The notes: a model not told the origin generated them from the letters alone. DNA of 64,000 bases from Marininema mesophilum (GCF_900106775.1 NZ_FNNQ01000013.1:1-64000), one strand, 5' to 3'. Shown: positions 16,893-25,750, numbered from the stretch's first letter. Translations and numbers: made by a program.

Positions 16893-17039
16893 CTATGCGG
16901 AATGCTTTTTTTTGCGCCGCCTTCTCTCCTTACGAGTACCGCCCATCCGTTTTTTCCAACGGAAGAAAGCATCAGGAAGTTCCATCAGCAATCGCAGGAG
17001 TGAAGCGACAGCCACGATCACTTGCACCCACTTTTCCAT
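16893..17039 (-). CDS. Small cationic protein, 48 residues, unknown
   Basis: A short minus-strand gene reading MEKWVQVIVAVASLLRLLME and ending in a very basic tail (RKERRRRKKKHSA). AAAGGGGG lies seven bases before the ATG, a strong ribosome site. The front half is a hydrophobic amphipathic helix, the back half is arginine and lysine, a shape seen in membrane-anchored or nucleic-acid-binding micro-proteins. I do not recognise a family. It lies between asnO and tRNA-Arg. Confidence 0.5.
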   Translation of the reverse strand: MEKWVQVIVAVASLLRLLMELPDAFFRWKKRMGGTRKERRRRKKKHSA

Positions 17040-17166
17040 CGGTATTCCCCCTTTATAGAGGTGACTTACGGGTGGTTAGGTGAGAGGCCGTCTGTTAGGG
17101 TTATTATAGAACATATGTTCTTGTTTTAATAGGCGTTCGACAAAATTAGTGTCGATTCAGCAATAA

Positions 17167-17210
17167 AAACCATAAGGGCTTTTGTTAAATCCACAGGGCC
17201 CTTATGGTTT
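17167..17210. terminator. Terminator after asnO
   Basis: AAACCATAAGGGC and GCCCTTATGGTTT form a perfect 13-bp stem about 60 bases past the asnO stop on the minus strand. A/T tracts flank both sides. Confidence 0.75.
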
Positions 17211-17270
17211 ATCAAAGGTCTACACTCCGTGCTTTTACTCTACTTTTTTATCACTTCATTCGATGATGAC

Positions 17271-19115
17271 TTATACCAATCGCACGCCGTATTCTCTCAT
17301 CCAACGATCCAGTTGCAAAACCCAAGCAAACAATTGAGGAACATTCATCAATTGTCCGAACCATGGAAGATGTGCATTTTTTAAATCCTGGGAAGCAAAG
17401 TCCCTCATCGCATCACCATCGATCAATTGCCTCACAGGAGAATGGGGTTCCGCCAATACACCGAGGGCTCTACTCCGAACAGCATCGAGGTAAGCAGGGT
17501 TATGTGTTTTGGGATACGGACTCTTTTTTCGTTGTAAGACATCTTCAGGGAGAATCCCTTGGAGCGCTCGACGCAACAGCCCCTTTTCCCGTCCATCTAC
17601 TGCTTTCATCGACCAAGGTACATTCCATACATACTCCACCAGATGATGATCACAAAAGGGGACTCGTACCTCCAAGCCGACTGCCATACTCATCCGATCC
17701 TTACGATCAAGTAGTGTTGGCATCCATCGGGTGAGATTGAGGTAAAAGATCTCACGAATGCGCGCCTCCTGGGCATCCTCCCCCTCTAACGTGGGCACCT
17801 CTGCTAAAGCTTGTTGATACCGATCCCGCACATACTCTTCTCCTCGAATCAGTTCCTTCGTCTCCCCTGTGAAGAAGCGCATTCTCTCATGGAGGAAGCG
17901 AGACCAGGGGAAGGTTTTCGCCTGCACCATCTCTGGTCGATGAAACCAAGGATAGCCGCCAAACACTTCATCCGCACATTCTCCAGAGAGGACAACCGTA
18001 GATGTTTTCTTTATTTCCCGGCAAAACAGATACAAAGAAGCATCCACATCCGCCATACCAGGGAGATCCCGGGCAAGGGTAGCCACATCGAGTGCTTCCA
18101 CTAATTCTGGAACTTGCACTACAACATCATGATGGTCGCTTTCTAAGTAGGAAGCCATTCTTCGGATCCATGGTGCATCGGGGTTGGGCTGAAATTCATT
18201 TGCTGTAAAATAGCGATCATTATCCTGGTAATCGACAGAAAAAGTATCTAGCACGCCTCTACCTGTTTTGAGAAAGTGATTGGCAGCACAGGCAGAGATC
18301 GCACTAGAATCAAGTCCTCCGGAAAGCATCGTCCCTAGTGGAACATCGGAGACCAATTGTCTCGTTACTGCATCCTGAAAGAGATAGCGAACTTTCTCCA
18401 CTGTTTTTGCGAAATCATCTGTATGGGGTTCGCTCTGTAATTGCCAATAGGAATGGATGGCCAAGTGATTCCCATCTACTTTTAGCCAGTGTCCTGGTCG
18501 TAATTCTTCGACTCCTTTAAAGATCCCATGGCCAGGTGTACGTGAAGGACCCATGGTCAGCACTTCAGCCAATCCTTCCCCATCAATGATCGGTTCTACT
18601 GCTGGATGAGCAAGCAAGGTTTTCAACTCAGATGCAAAGAGTATGCCACTTCCCCGTCGAGCAAAGAAGAGAGGCTTTACCCCAATACGATCCCGTGCAA
18701 TATATAAACTCTCTTCTCGTTCATCCCAGATCGCAAAAGCAAAGATGCCATTGAGGTGTTTAGGTACCTCAACACCCCATTCATCATAAGCAGCCATGAT
18801 GAGCTCCGTATCAGACCTCGTCCGTAAGTGATGACCACGCTCTACCAATTCTCGCCTCAATTCATCCATATTATAAAGCTCACCATTGTACGTGATGACA
18901 CGATAACGTCCCTCTAAATGGCGCACCATCGGTTGTGCGCCTCCCTCTGGATCGATCACACTGAGACGCCGGTGACATATACCTGCCCGTGTGGATAACC
19001 AGTAACCTTCCGCATCAGGTCCGCGGCAGACCAATGTATCATTCATCCGTTCTAACAACTGCCGCTCTTGGCTGACATCTCGTTCCCAATCAATCCAACC
19101 GGCGATTCCGCACAT
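17271..19115 (-). CDS. asnO: Asparagine synthase (glutamine-hydrolysing), AsnO type
   Basis: Makes asparagine from aspartate, glutamine and ATP. The 614 residues begin MCGIAGW, so Cys2 is the N-terminal nucleophile of the class II glutaminase domain (about 2-210, with RGPDAEGYW and YNGELYN). The synthetase domain carries the PP-loop SGGLDSSAIS. The length equals B. subtilis AsnO (YisO), the sporulation-associated paralogue, which is the best fit; AsnB is the alternative. Strong ribosome site GGGAGGG nine bases upstream. It is transcribed alone with a terminator behind it. Confidence 0.92.
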   Translation of the reverse strand: MCGIAGWIDWERDVSQERQLLERMNDTLVCRGPDAEGYWLSTRAGICHRRLSVIDPEGGAQPMVRHLEGRYRVITYNGELYNMDELRRELVERGHHLRTRSDTELIMAAYDEWGVEVPKHLNGIFAFAIWDEREESLYIARDRIGVKPLFFARRGSGILFASELKTLLAHPAVEPIIDGEGLAEVLTMGPSRTPGHGIFKGVEELRPGHWLKVDGNHLAIHSYWQLQSEPHTDDFAKTVEKVRYLFQDAVTRQLVSDVPLGTMLSGGLDSSAISACAANHFLKTGRGVLDTFSVDYQDNDRYFTANEFQPNPDAPWIRRMASYLESDHHDVVVQVPELVEALDVATLARDLPGMADVDASLYLFCREIKKTSTVVLSGECADEVFGGYPWFHRPEMVQAKTFPWSRFLHERMRFFTGETKELIRGEEYVRDRYQQALAEVPTLEGEDAQEARIREIFYLNLTRWMPTLLDRKDRMSMAVGLEVRVPFCDHHLVEYVWNVPWSMKAVDGREKGLLRRALQGILPEDVLQRKKSPYPKTHNPAYLDAVRSRALGVLAEPHSPVRQLIDGDAMRDFASQDLKNAHLPWFGQLMNVPQLFAWVLQLDRWMREYGVRLV

Positions 19116-19251
19116 GATAACGATCCCTCCCTATAAGGGCGATTTCTTCTTCTACGCACATGATCTATCCATTGAGCAATGGATAGATGCCCAGTACCAT
19201 CCTATGTAATAATTCTTAAGAGGTGAGTAATAGACACATCGTTGTCACTTA

Positions 19252-19313
19252 TTGACAACCACCTGCGATCATACTATAATCTTTGTGCATGATTTAATTT
19301 TGCACAAAGATTA
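19252..19313 (+). promoter_or_regulatory. gpx-ohrR promoter and large inverted repeat
   Basis: TTGACA (19252-19257), 17 bases, TATAAT (19275-19280): a near-consensus promoter. A perfect 13-bp inverted repeat, TAATCTTTGTGCA (19277-19289) and TGCACAAAGATTA (19301-19313), starts inside the -10 and covers the start site. No T run follows, so it is an operator candidate rather than a terminator. OhrR, encoded in the operon, is the likely binder, although it differs from the Bacillus OhrR box. Confidence 0.7.
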
Positions 19314-19339
19314 TTGGATCACAAACGGGAGGCTAACCA

Positions 19340-19816
19340 GTGAGTGTCCATACGTTTACAGCCACCACCATCGATGGTGAAGAAAGATCTTTGTCGATCT
19401 ACCAAGGCAAAGTACTCCTCATCGTAAATACCGCTAGCAAATGCGGCTTTACATTTCAGTATGCAGAATTACAAGATCTCTTTTTAACATATCGGGAACG
19501 AGGTTTTTCCGTGCTAGGTTTTCCCAGTAATCAATTTTTGCGCCAAGAGCCAGGTACCGATGATGAGATTGAGGAATTTTGCCAAATAAACTTTGGGATT
19601 ACCTTTCCACTCTTTTCGAAAATCGATGTAAAAGGTCCAACGATGCATCCCTTATATCGCTATCTCGTGTATAATGCTCCTGGGGTCTTTAACAAACAAA
19701 TCAAATGGAATTTCACTAAATTCCTCGTTGACGGACAAGGGAGCGTTATTCAACGATACTCACCCATGACCAAACCTTGGGTAATTCGTGACGATATCGA
19801 AAAAGCATTAGCTTAA
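19340..19816 (+). CDS. gpx: Glutathione peroxidase-family thiol peroxidase
   Basis: 158 residues of the GPx/BsaA family. The catalytic motif is NTASKCGFT with peroxidatic Cys35, followed by the FPSNQF and WNFTKFLVD blocks that supply Gln and Trp of the active site. Bacterial members without selenocysteine usually use thioredoxin to reduce hydroperoxides. Translation starts at GTG after GGGAGG. ohrR follows 15 bases later, so both form a peroxide-responsive unit. Confidence 0.94.
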   Translation: MSVHTFTATTIDGEERSLSIYQGKVLLIVNTASKCGFTFQYAELQDLFLTYRERGFSVLGFPSNQFLRQEPGTDDEIEEFCQINFGITFPLFSKIDVKGPTMHPLYRYLVYNAPGVFNKQIKWNFTKFLVDGQGSVIQRYSPMTKPWVIRDDIEKALA

Positions 19817-19831
19817 TAAAGAGGTGAAATT

Positions 19832-20281
19832 ATGTCCAGTGAACCGCGAATGCGATTAAGCGATCAGCTTTGTTTCGCAGTATATGCTTGCTACCGAGAA
19901 ATCTGCCGCATGTACCGGCCTATACTCGACAAACTGGACCTTACGTACCCACAATATTTAGTTTTACTTGCCTTGTGGGAACACGAAAAACTAACCATCA
20001 AGGAATTGGGTAATCACCTTCAGCTAGATTCCGGTACACTAACCCCTATGTTAAAACGGATGGAGTCCTCTGATCTTGTCGTCCGTAACCGTTGCCCGGA
20101 AGATGAACGTAGAGTATGGATCACTCTGACTGAGAAAGCTAAACACCTCGAAGAAAATGTGGCCTGCATTCCTAATACACTCATCGCAAAGAGCGGAATA
20201 TCGAAGGATGAATTCCTTGAGTTAAGAGAGCAAGTAAAAAAACTACAAACCCATCTCCATCAGATGAATGAAAAGATGTAG
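19832..20281 (+). CDS. ohrR: OhrR-type MarR family redox regulator
   Basis: 149-residue MarR-family winged-helix repressor. Cys14 in DQLCFAVYAC is placed like the reactive Cys15 of B. subtilis OhrR, with tyrosines of the YPQYLVLLALWE block nearby to hold the sulfenate. The recognition helix is in LDSGTLTPMLKRMESSDLV, and the wing in RCPEDERRVWITLT. Oxidation by organic peroxide would release DNA. Here it is linked with gpx rather than ohr. A second Cys at position 20 may matter for the redox chemistry. Confidence 0.9.
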   Translation: MSSEPRMRLSDQLCFAVYACYREICRMYRPILDKLDLTYPQYLVLLALWEHEKLTIKELGNHLQLDSGTLTPMLKRMESSDLVVRNRCPEDERRVWITLTEKAKHLEENVACIPNTLIAKSGISKDEFLELREQVKKLQTHLHQMNEKM

Positions 20282-20283
20282 AA

Positions 20284-20319
20284 ACAAAAGGCATCGCTAC
20301 TAGTAGCAATGCCTTTTGT
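20284..20319. terminator. Bidirectional terminator
   Basis: ACAAAAGGCAT(C)GCTAC and GTAGC(A)ATGCCTTTTGT form a long stem with one mismatch, between the convergent ohrR and RNHCP genes. Confidence 0.75.
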
Positions 20320-20352
20320 TATCTCTATATCGATTGAATGAAAAATAGTTGA

Positions 20353-20691
20353 TTATTCTAAACCCGTGTCTTTGGAAGACAACTGTGCGATTTTTTCTAT
20401 ATCATCAGGCTGTTTTGGATCTTCTGTTGCCACTTTATTACGTGACATGTGTCCGCATTTTTTACACCTAAAAATAATTTGATAACCCTTTTTAGACTTG
20501 TATTCAATACCGATTGGTTGCATTAATCCATAACAATTCGATAGCCTATCACCTGGAACTAAATCAACATGTATAGAATGCAAGCAAAAAGGACAGTGAT
20601 TTCGATAACTACCATTCACTAATGGTAAAACCTCACGATTACAATTCGCACATATAAAACTGGTATTTTCTATATCTCTTTTCTTAGCCAT
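20353..20691 (-). CDS. RNHCP-domain zinc protein
   Basis: 112 residues with two CxxC pairs plus the block NGSYRNHCPFCLHSIHVD, the signature that names the RNHCP domain, and a second zinc knuckle FRCKKCGHMSRNK. The arrangement is a double zinc ribbon; biochemical function in the family is not established. The gene is monocistronic. Its composition is more AT-rich than the core genes. Confidence 0.8.
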   Translation of the reverse strand: MAKKRDIENTSFICANCNREVLPLVNGSYRNHCPFCLHSIHVDLVPGDRLSNCYGLMQPIGIEYKSKKGYQIIFRCKKCGHMSRNKVATEDPKQPDDIEKIAQLSSKDTGLE

Positions 20692-20787
20692 TATTTTTCA
20701 TCCCTACATCAATTTTTTCCAATGCAATTATTACAACATAAAATATTTCCTCTGTCAAAAATCAACCAAATAATAATTTAGTGACAC

Positions 20788-21243
20788 TCATTTCTTAAAT
20801 TGTTGCCTTCTGTCTCCCCATAACCGTAAAAATAATTCATCAACTAACCAATATAAGAAAAAAATAATATTTATGGTATATGATAAAAAAAGCACAAATC
20901 TATCAAGTGTATTATAAACAGCTTCACTCCTGTGATCAAATATAGGAATGAGAAGGAATAATGAGAAGAAAACAATAGAGAAGCCCATGTGAATAAAGAA
21001 CGATACTAGACACCGATATCGATATCTTCTAGATACATATTCAGAAAGGACAGAAACAGGAAGGACATAAAGAAACAATACAGGCGCTACATAAATTGAA
21101 AATATTAAAAAAGCGGAAACCACCCTTTCCACAAATGAAAATGATGCATCTCCAGCAATGAAGGTAATTAAGGAAATCAGTAATGGTGTAATAATAAAAG
21201 TGCATATAGTAACTAACAATTTTCTTAAAATGGTTCTTTTCAT
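20788..21243 (-). CDS. Four-helix membrane protein, unknown
   Basis: 151 residues with four predicted membrane helices (about 8-28, 40-66, 80-103, 113-136) and basic ends (MKRTILRKLL and RLWGDRRQQFKK). I do not recognise a family. The gene is AT-rich like the large secreted protein that follows, suggesting one acquired block. Confidence 0.6.
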   Translation of the reverse strand: MKRTILRKLLVTICTFIITPLLISLITFIAGDASFSFVERVVSAFLIFSIYVAPVLFLYVLPVSVLSEYVSRRYRYRCLVSFFIHMGFSIVFFSLFLLIPIFDHRSEAVYNTLDRFVLFLSYTINIIFFLYWLVDELFLRLWGDRRQQFKK

Positions 21244-21690
21244 TTATGTTCCTCCGCTATTATTAAATCTAATAAACACAAATTCCCATTCGTTTCACCA
21301 AAACCTTCCTTCGAAGTGAGGATCGGCTTACTATGAATAATGATATTCATTTAATTTATTAATTTCTTCTCACATCCTTCCGTGCTCCTCCTGAAGTCAT
21401 TGCATATAGTAATCGCGCTCGTTGCAAGTCGAGCTTTTTCAGCTGGATGAATTGACAACCAAATACGCACTCATTTTTTTCAAATTAGGTGAAGTAAAGA
21501 ACTGAATCTCCACCAGCTCCCCCATCATATAACTATATTGCAATATTGACAATATATTGTTATATAGGTAATAATGATATTGTTTTTAAATTTACAACAT
21601 TAACTCAAGGAGGTTACACATCACAATTAAAAAAGGGGTGGTTTCAATATACAATAAATGTAATATAAAAATAGAAAAAGGGGTGTAATT
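21244..21690. other. AT-rich intergenic region
   Basis: No gene is visible. A possible plus-strand promoter is TTGACA (21546-21551), a 17-base spacer and TAATAA (21569-21574), leaving a leader of about 110 bases before the secreted protein gene. Two AGGAGG/GGGGTGG stretches (21610, 21636) without a following reading frame may be vestiges of lost small genes. Confidence 0.4.
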
Positions 21691-23853
21691 GTGAGAAATA
21701 TTAAATTATATTTAATTTTATTTGTAACCTTCACTATTATCATCATTAGTATATTCCCTATAATCCAGACGGATTATGTAAAAGCTAAGTCGAACTCAAA
21801 ACTAAACCAAAGATTTGAAATTGCAATTAAATCTGAAACAAATGCCATTAATCTAGACTGGAATGATATTGGCGATCATTATGTCCTTGAATCCATAGAT
21901 CGAAACGGCGATCAGAAAACGCTTTTCTCTAATCAACAAAATTATTACAAGGTAAATCACCTGGAGACAGGTAATATATATAAATTTAGGCTAACATCCT
22001 ATAATAAAAAAAATTCACCTATTGATTCGGCTATAATTAACACACAAACTCTTAAATCACCTGAACAGATATCTAAGATGGAGGTTAAGAAAAGTACCGG
22101 TATGCATAATAAGAACTTCATACTTAATAAAGCATCAGAAACACAATACTCGATTGCTAATAGTTTTATAAATACAATTGTTAGTGAAGATGAAATTAAA
22201 ATTCAGTGGGTCAACGTCCCTGATGAGGATAATAAATATGAGGTGTACAAAGATGATAAGTTAGTTAAGATAGTTGAAGGAAATACATTTGTCGACAAAA
22301 ATATCAAAGGCAACACTAATGTAAAATATTCAGTAAAGGGATCGAAGAAATCTTCTGCTGAAAATATTAATATTAGAAAAAAAGCTTTGAGTTCTTATAA
22401 AATAAAATTAAATAAGGAAAATGAAAAGGATTTATCTTATGAAGAGAAGGAAGTTGCAACAATCATTAATTACACAAACATAAATAAAGTTAATAGTAAA
22501 ACAAATAAATCATACCCAGTAAAAATTCCTGGATTTGAACTTCCACCTAATGTTGGAGTTGTACTAAATTATACAACATTTATCCCCCAGGATAGAGTAC
22601 CCAATCCATACTGTATAGCACCTGTATTGCCTACATCCTGTGATCAATTCGATGAGTTTAATGGTAATAACAGAGATTTTGATATGTGGTCAGAAGAATT
22701 TAAAACACGTTCTCACGCTTATGTAACATGGGATCAAAAAACAAAAAAAATAATAAAAAAAGTTGCTCACAATCCACAAACTAATGTAACTATTGGTTAT
22801 AAAGATAATAAAGAAGTAAAACGCGCCAAAGCGTCCGAATCTGATATAAAAATTACAGATGAGACCTTTGGAGATGATTGGGCTAGTTTTACTATGACCG
22901 TTGCATCCTCAAATCCATTATTAACATGGGATGGTCTTTCTCCCTCGCCCAATATTGATGCCTTTTATACCGCTAAGGTCTATAATAATTGGGATGGAGA
23001 TTTCTACGGAGCACACGACCAAGCGCCTTCCCATGAATTTTATATCTTTGCATACCCTAGTGATTCTGGGCTGCCACTTCATAAACAAAGACTTAAAGCA
23101 TTTAGCTACCTATTTCCCAATTATCCTGATACAGAATGGAAAGTAAGCGTCGTTAATGGAGTAGCAAACGGAAGGATTATGCCTGATGTACCAGATGATT
23201 TAGATAACCCGCAATGGTCTCCGCTAGGGGGAAACACTCAACCTTCTAATAAAAGTACAACTGTACAATCTGACGGTCACGATTTCAAGGCTATTATTTC
23301 AAATGCATCGTCTACTGAAGAATCAGTTTCATATTCACTTTATGAGGACGATGCAGATAGTACCGATACTTTAGTAGGGAAATTGAATCAATGTAAAGTT
23401 AGAACAAGTCCTAATAAATGTATTTGGACCAATACAAATAAGTACATTGATGGAGATAACAAAAAAGCGGAGTTTTATGTAAAACAAACTTCAACATCAC
23501 AGAGGTTAGACTTAATAAACTTATTTGATAGGAAATGGACTAAAGTGGGTGAGGATTCGGAGTTCACATTGAAAAGTGACCGGTTTTCATCCAGTGGTGG
23601 CGACTTTAAAGCAAACATTACTGTAATAAAAAAAGATGACATCGTTAACCCTGAGTATGCTTTATATGAGGATGATGAAGATGGTTCAAGAGATGATTAT
23701 GTAGGAATGTGTAAAATTACAAATAACTCACAAGAGTGTACTTGGGAGAATATTGGTAATTACGTTGATGGGACCAATAAAAAAGCCGAATTTTATTTGA
23801 AGAATAACATTGAAGGAACTGACAATAAACTTAAAGCAACATTCTATGATTAA
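21691..23853 (+). CDS. Secreted FnIII/DUF3238-like protein with C-terminal repeats
   Basis: 720 residues with an N-terminal signal or anchor (about 5-32). Two fibronectin-III-like segments follow (about 38-118 and 160-220). A well-structured core at about 290-480 (TTFIPQDRV, FKTRSHAYVTWDQ, LLTWDGLSPSPNIDA, YGAHDQAPSHEFY) resembles DUF3238 proteins of the B. cereus group; that match is from memory. The C-terminus has two copies of a roughly 70-residue unit (530-598 and 636-704), each with YxLYEDD, two cysteines, W and NKKAEFY. The start is GTG after AAAGGGGTG. It is strongly AT-rich compared with the core genes, so recent transfer is likely. Confidence 0.7.
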   Translation: MRNIKLYLILFVTFTIIIISIFPIIQTDYVKAKSNSKLNQRFEIAIKSETNAINLDWNDIGDHYVLESIDRNGDQKTLFSNQQNYYKVNHLETGNIYKFRLTSYNKKNSPIDSAIINTQTLKSPEQISKMEVKKSTGMHNKNFILNKASETQYSIANSFINTIVSEDEIKIQWVNVPDEDNKYEVYKDDKLVKIVEGNTFVDKNIKGNTNVKYSVKGSKKSSAENINIRKKALSSYKIKLNKENEKDLSYEEKEVATIINYTNINKVNSKTNKSYPVKIPGFELPPNVGVVLNYTTFIPQDRVPNPYCIAPVLPTSCDQFDEFNGNNRDFDMWSEEFKTRSHAYVTWDQKTKKIIKKVAHNPQTNVTIGYKDNKEVKRAKASESDIKITDETFGDDWASFTMTVASSNPLLTWDGLSPSPNIDAFYTAKVYNNWDGDFYGAHDQAPSHEFYIFAYPSDSGLPLHKQRLKAFSYLFPNYPDTEWKVSVVNGVANGRIMPDVPDDLDNPQWSPLGGNTQPSNKSTTVQSDGHDFKAIISNASSTEESVSYSLYEDDADSTDTLVGKLNQCKVRTSPNKCIWTNTNKYIDGDNKKAEFYVKQTSTSQRLDLINLFDRKWTKVGEDSEFTLKSDRFSSSGGDFKANITVIKKDDIVNPEYALYEDDEDGSRDDYVGMCKITNNSQECTWENIGNYVDGTNKKAEFYLKNNIEGTDNKLKATFYD

Positions 23854-23888
23854 TAAAAATGGCCATCCATGCAGGATGGCCATTTTTA
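23854..23888. terminator. Terminator after the secreted protein gene
   Basis: TAAAAATGGCCATCC and GGATGGCCATTTTTA form a perfect 15-bp stem directly behind the stop codon. Confidence 0.9.
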
Positions 23889-23974
23889 TTTTATAAATAC
23901 CTATATAATGCAAAAAGAGAAGAACCTTGTCCCCTACGATAATCCGATATCCAGATAGACAAACCCCGAGATTG

Positions 23975-24064
23975 CGTCCATATTCCCATGTGATGCCTAA
24001 TACGCAAAAAGAAGCCGCCCAAAAATTGGACGACTTCCTTTTCAGTAGTTTTGAGTACCGCTGA
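23975..24064 (+). pseudogene. Second tyrosine integrase C-terminal remnant
   Basis: Twenty-nine codons read RPYSHVMPNTQKEAAQKLDD and then FLFSSFEYR before TGA. The segment QKEAAQKLD-x-FLF is identical to the remnant at 8912-9055, so both came from the same integrase family. The catalytic Tyr is kept (YSHV) but all upstream domains are gone. It ends 15 bases before the 3' end of tRNA-Ser(UGA). Confidence 0.8.
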
Positions 24065-24079
24065 AACCCTTGATATCAT

Positions 24080-24169
<90 letters not shown>

Positions 24170-24421
24170 ACAAAATGTGGATAGCTATAAACTACTAATC
24201 CATTTTAAGTTATGCTCCTTTATTAGTCAAGGGCAGAGGTTACCACCTATAAAACTTTCTAACTTTTGTCTCGCCATGAATTATTCACAACAGTCTTCAC
24301 TTTACGATAGAGTAAATTACTCACGTCTTATCTTAAGCAAAAGCAGTTGCATTTAACCGTTACGCCAAAACTCTTCTGAGGGTTATGTTTTCTTCCTGTA
24401 TCAAAGTGTCCCGTTCGTCAA

Positions 24422-24636
24422 TCATGGAGCGTTAACTCCTTCACCAGCTACTTGTTGGCCTGATTTGCCCATTTCCCCTGTACTTACAGCTAAGCCTAGT
24501 GACAATCTGAACGAGATCTTTCAGGCCATATGGATTAATCATAACTAAATAATCCAAATATCCGCTCAAATTTGGGTTCGTCCATTCCACTTTTGTCCAC
24601 GCTAAATAAATCACCAGTTCATTTAATAAATTAAAA
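24422..24636 (-). pseudogene. Frameshifted gene remnant
   Basis: The minus strand encodes LLNELVIYLAWTKVEWTNPN and LSGYLDYLVMINPYGLKDLV in one frame. The sequence then continues in the next frame as LGLAVSTGEMGKSGQQVAGE to a TGA at 24422. One base change near 24500 joins them into a plausible protein tail. No start codon or ribosome site is visible. I do not recognise the family. Confidence 0.4.
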
Positions 24637-24656
24637 ACAATGAAAGGGGAATAGCT

Positions 24657-25037
24657 ATGTCAAGTTGTTCGCTTAGTTCTGGATTCTCAAATGACGGGTG
24701 CGGAAGCACTGGCGTTCAAGATAAAGTATGCCTAGTCGGTTCAAGAATAATCACCACTGTTGGTGCTGCTGGTGCTGAACAAATTTATTTTGCTAATTTA
24801 GCAGTTTCTTCAACTGGTTACATTAAGATACTTAGCACGCCTGCTGCTGCAGTTATTACTTTATCATTTTTATTGAATAATACAGCTCTATCGATTCCAG
24901 CTGGAATTGAAACTCTTACGGCAGGAGAAGCAGTGGCGTTCACCGTCGTAGGTTTCGATGAAATAACGATTGCTTCAACCGTTACAGGAACAGTTAGTTT
25001 CGAATACAGTTTAACTCCCCGCTATAGAACAATCTAA
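24657..25037 (+). CDS. Endospore appendage (Ena/DUF3992)-like subunit 1
   Basis: 126 residues: a cysteine-bearing N-terminal arm (Cys4, Cys15, Cys24, the last in GVQDKVC), then a compact beta-rich domain ending in TPRYRTI. Ena pilins of B. cereus spores share this size, the QDKVC segment, a jelly-roll domain with a xFTVxxFxxI strand (here FTVVGFDEITI) and a C-terminal RY. In Ena fibres the N-terminal cysteines cross-link subunits; here only single cysteines replace the usual CC pair. The family assignment is from motif memory. AAAGGGG precedes ATG. A tandem paralogue follows. Confidence 0.62.
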   Translation: MSSCSLSSGFSNDGCGSTGVQDKVCLVGSRIITTVGAAGAEQIYFANLAVSSTGYIKILSTPAAAVITLSFLLNNTALSIPAGIETLTAGEAVAFTVVGFDEITIASTVTGTVSFEYSLTPRYRTI

Positions 25038-25061
25038 CATATGATACCATCGAATATCGGA

Positions 25062-25703
25062 TTTTCCTATCTCAATCAGGTGGAGTCACTATCTCGTCTG
25101 GTGTAATAAAACTCCACTGTGGTTTTAGTATGCAGACCACTGATCATTTTTCTATCGAAATAAAATTAACGATAATTTACAAAAAATGAATACTCTTGAT
25201 TATTTTCGACACATGTTGATATTTTAGCATAAGGAGGAACTTACTTTGAATGGATTTTCAAATGACGGGTGCGGAAGCACTGGTGTTCAAGATAAAGTAT
25301 GTCTAGTCGGTTCAAGAACACTCGTGGTAGATGTAAGTGAACAAATCTATTTCGCTAATTTGGCAGTTTCTGCAACTGGTTACATTAAGATACTTAGCAC
25401 GCCTGCTGCTGCAGTTATTACTTTGACGTTTTTATTGAATAATGTTGCTCTATCGATTCCAGCTACGATTGGTACTCTTACGGCAGGAGAAGCCGTGGGG
25501 TTTACTGTCGTGGGTTTTGATGAAATAACGATTTCTTCAGACGTTGCAGGAACAGTTAATTTCGAACTCGGTTTAACTCCCCGCTATAGAATAATCTAAC
25601 CGACATATCATTTAATTTCGGATGTGCCTATTTCAATCAGGTGGAATCACTACCTCATCTGGTGCTAAATAAAACTCCAATGAGGGTTGGTATTATCCCC
25701 AGA
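25062..25703. repeat. Duplicated downstream segments of the Ena-like genes
   Basis: The bases at 25068-25131 after copy 1 and 25628-25692 after copy 2 are closely similar (TTTCAATCAGGTGGAATCAC against TCTCAATCAGGTGGAGTCAC, then CTGGTG and AAAACTCCA). The duplication therefore covers about 560 bases, gene plus trailer. The trailers may fold around ACTCCA...TGG. Confidence 0.7.
25246..25599 (+). CDS. Endospore appendage (Ena/DUF3992)-like subunit 2
   Basis: 117 residues and about 80 percent identical to the preceding gene by eye, with the same GFSNDGCGSTGVQDKVCLVGSR arm but a shorter N-terminus that lacks the first cysteine. It starts at TTG, eight bases after AAGGAGG. Non-coding sequence after both genes is also duplicated, so this is a tandem segmental duplication. 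Paired subunits of slightly different length resemble the Ena1A/Ena1B pair; whether both enter one fibre is inference. Confidence 0.62.
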   Translation: MNGFSNDGCGSTGVQDKVCLVGSRTLVVDVSEQIYFANLAVSATGYIKILSTPAAAVITLTFLLNNVALSIPATIGTLTAGEAVGFTVVGFDEITISSDVAGTVNFELGLTPRYRII

Positions 25704-25750
25704 AGGTGACAGTGAAAAAAGGTTATTTATCAAGATGGGCAAAATGAGTA

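Noticed and set aside
16861..17058. Plus-strand frames opposite the 48-residue gene
   Set aside because: Antisense shadows; the minus strand has the ribosome site and the coherent protein.
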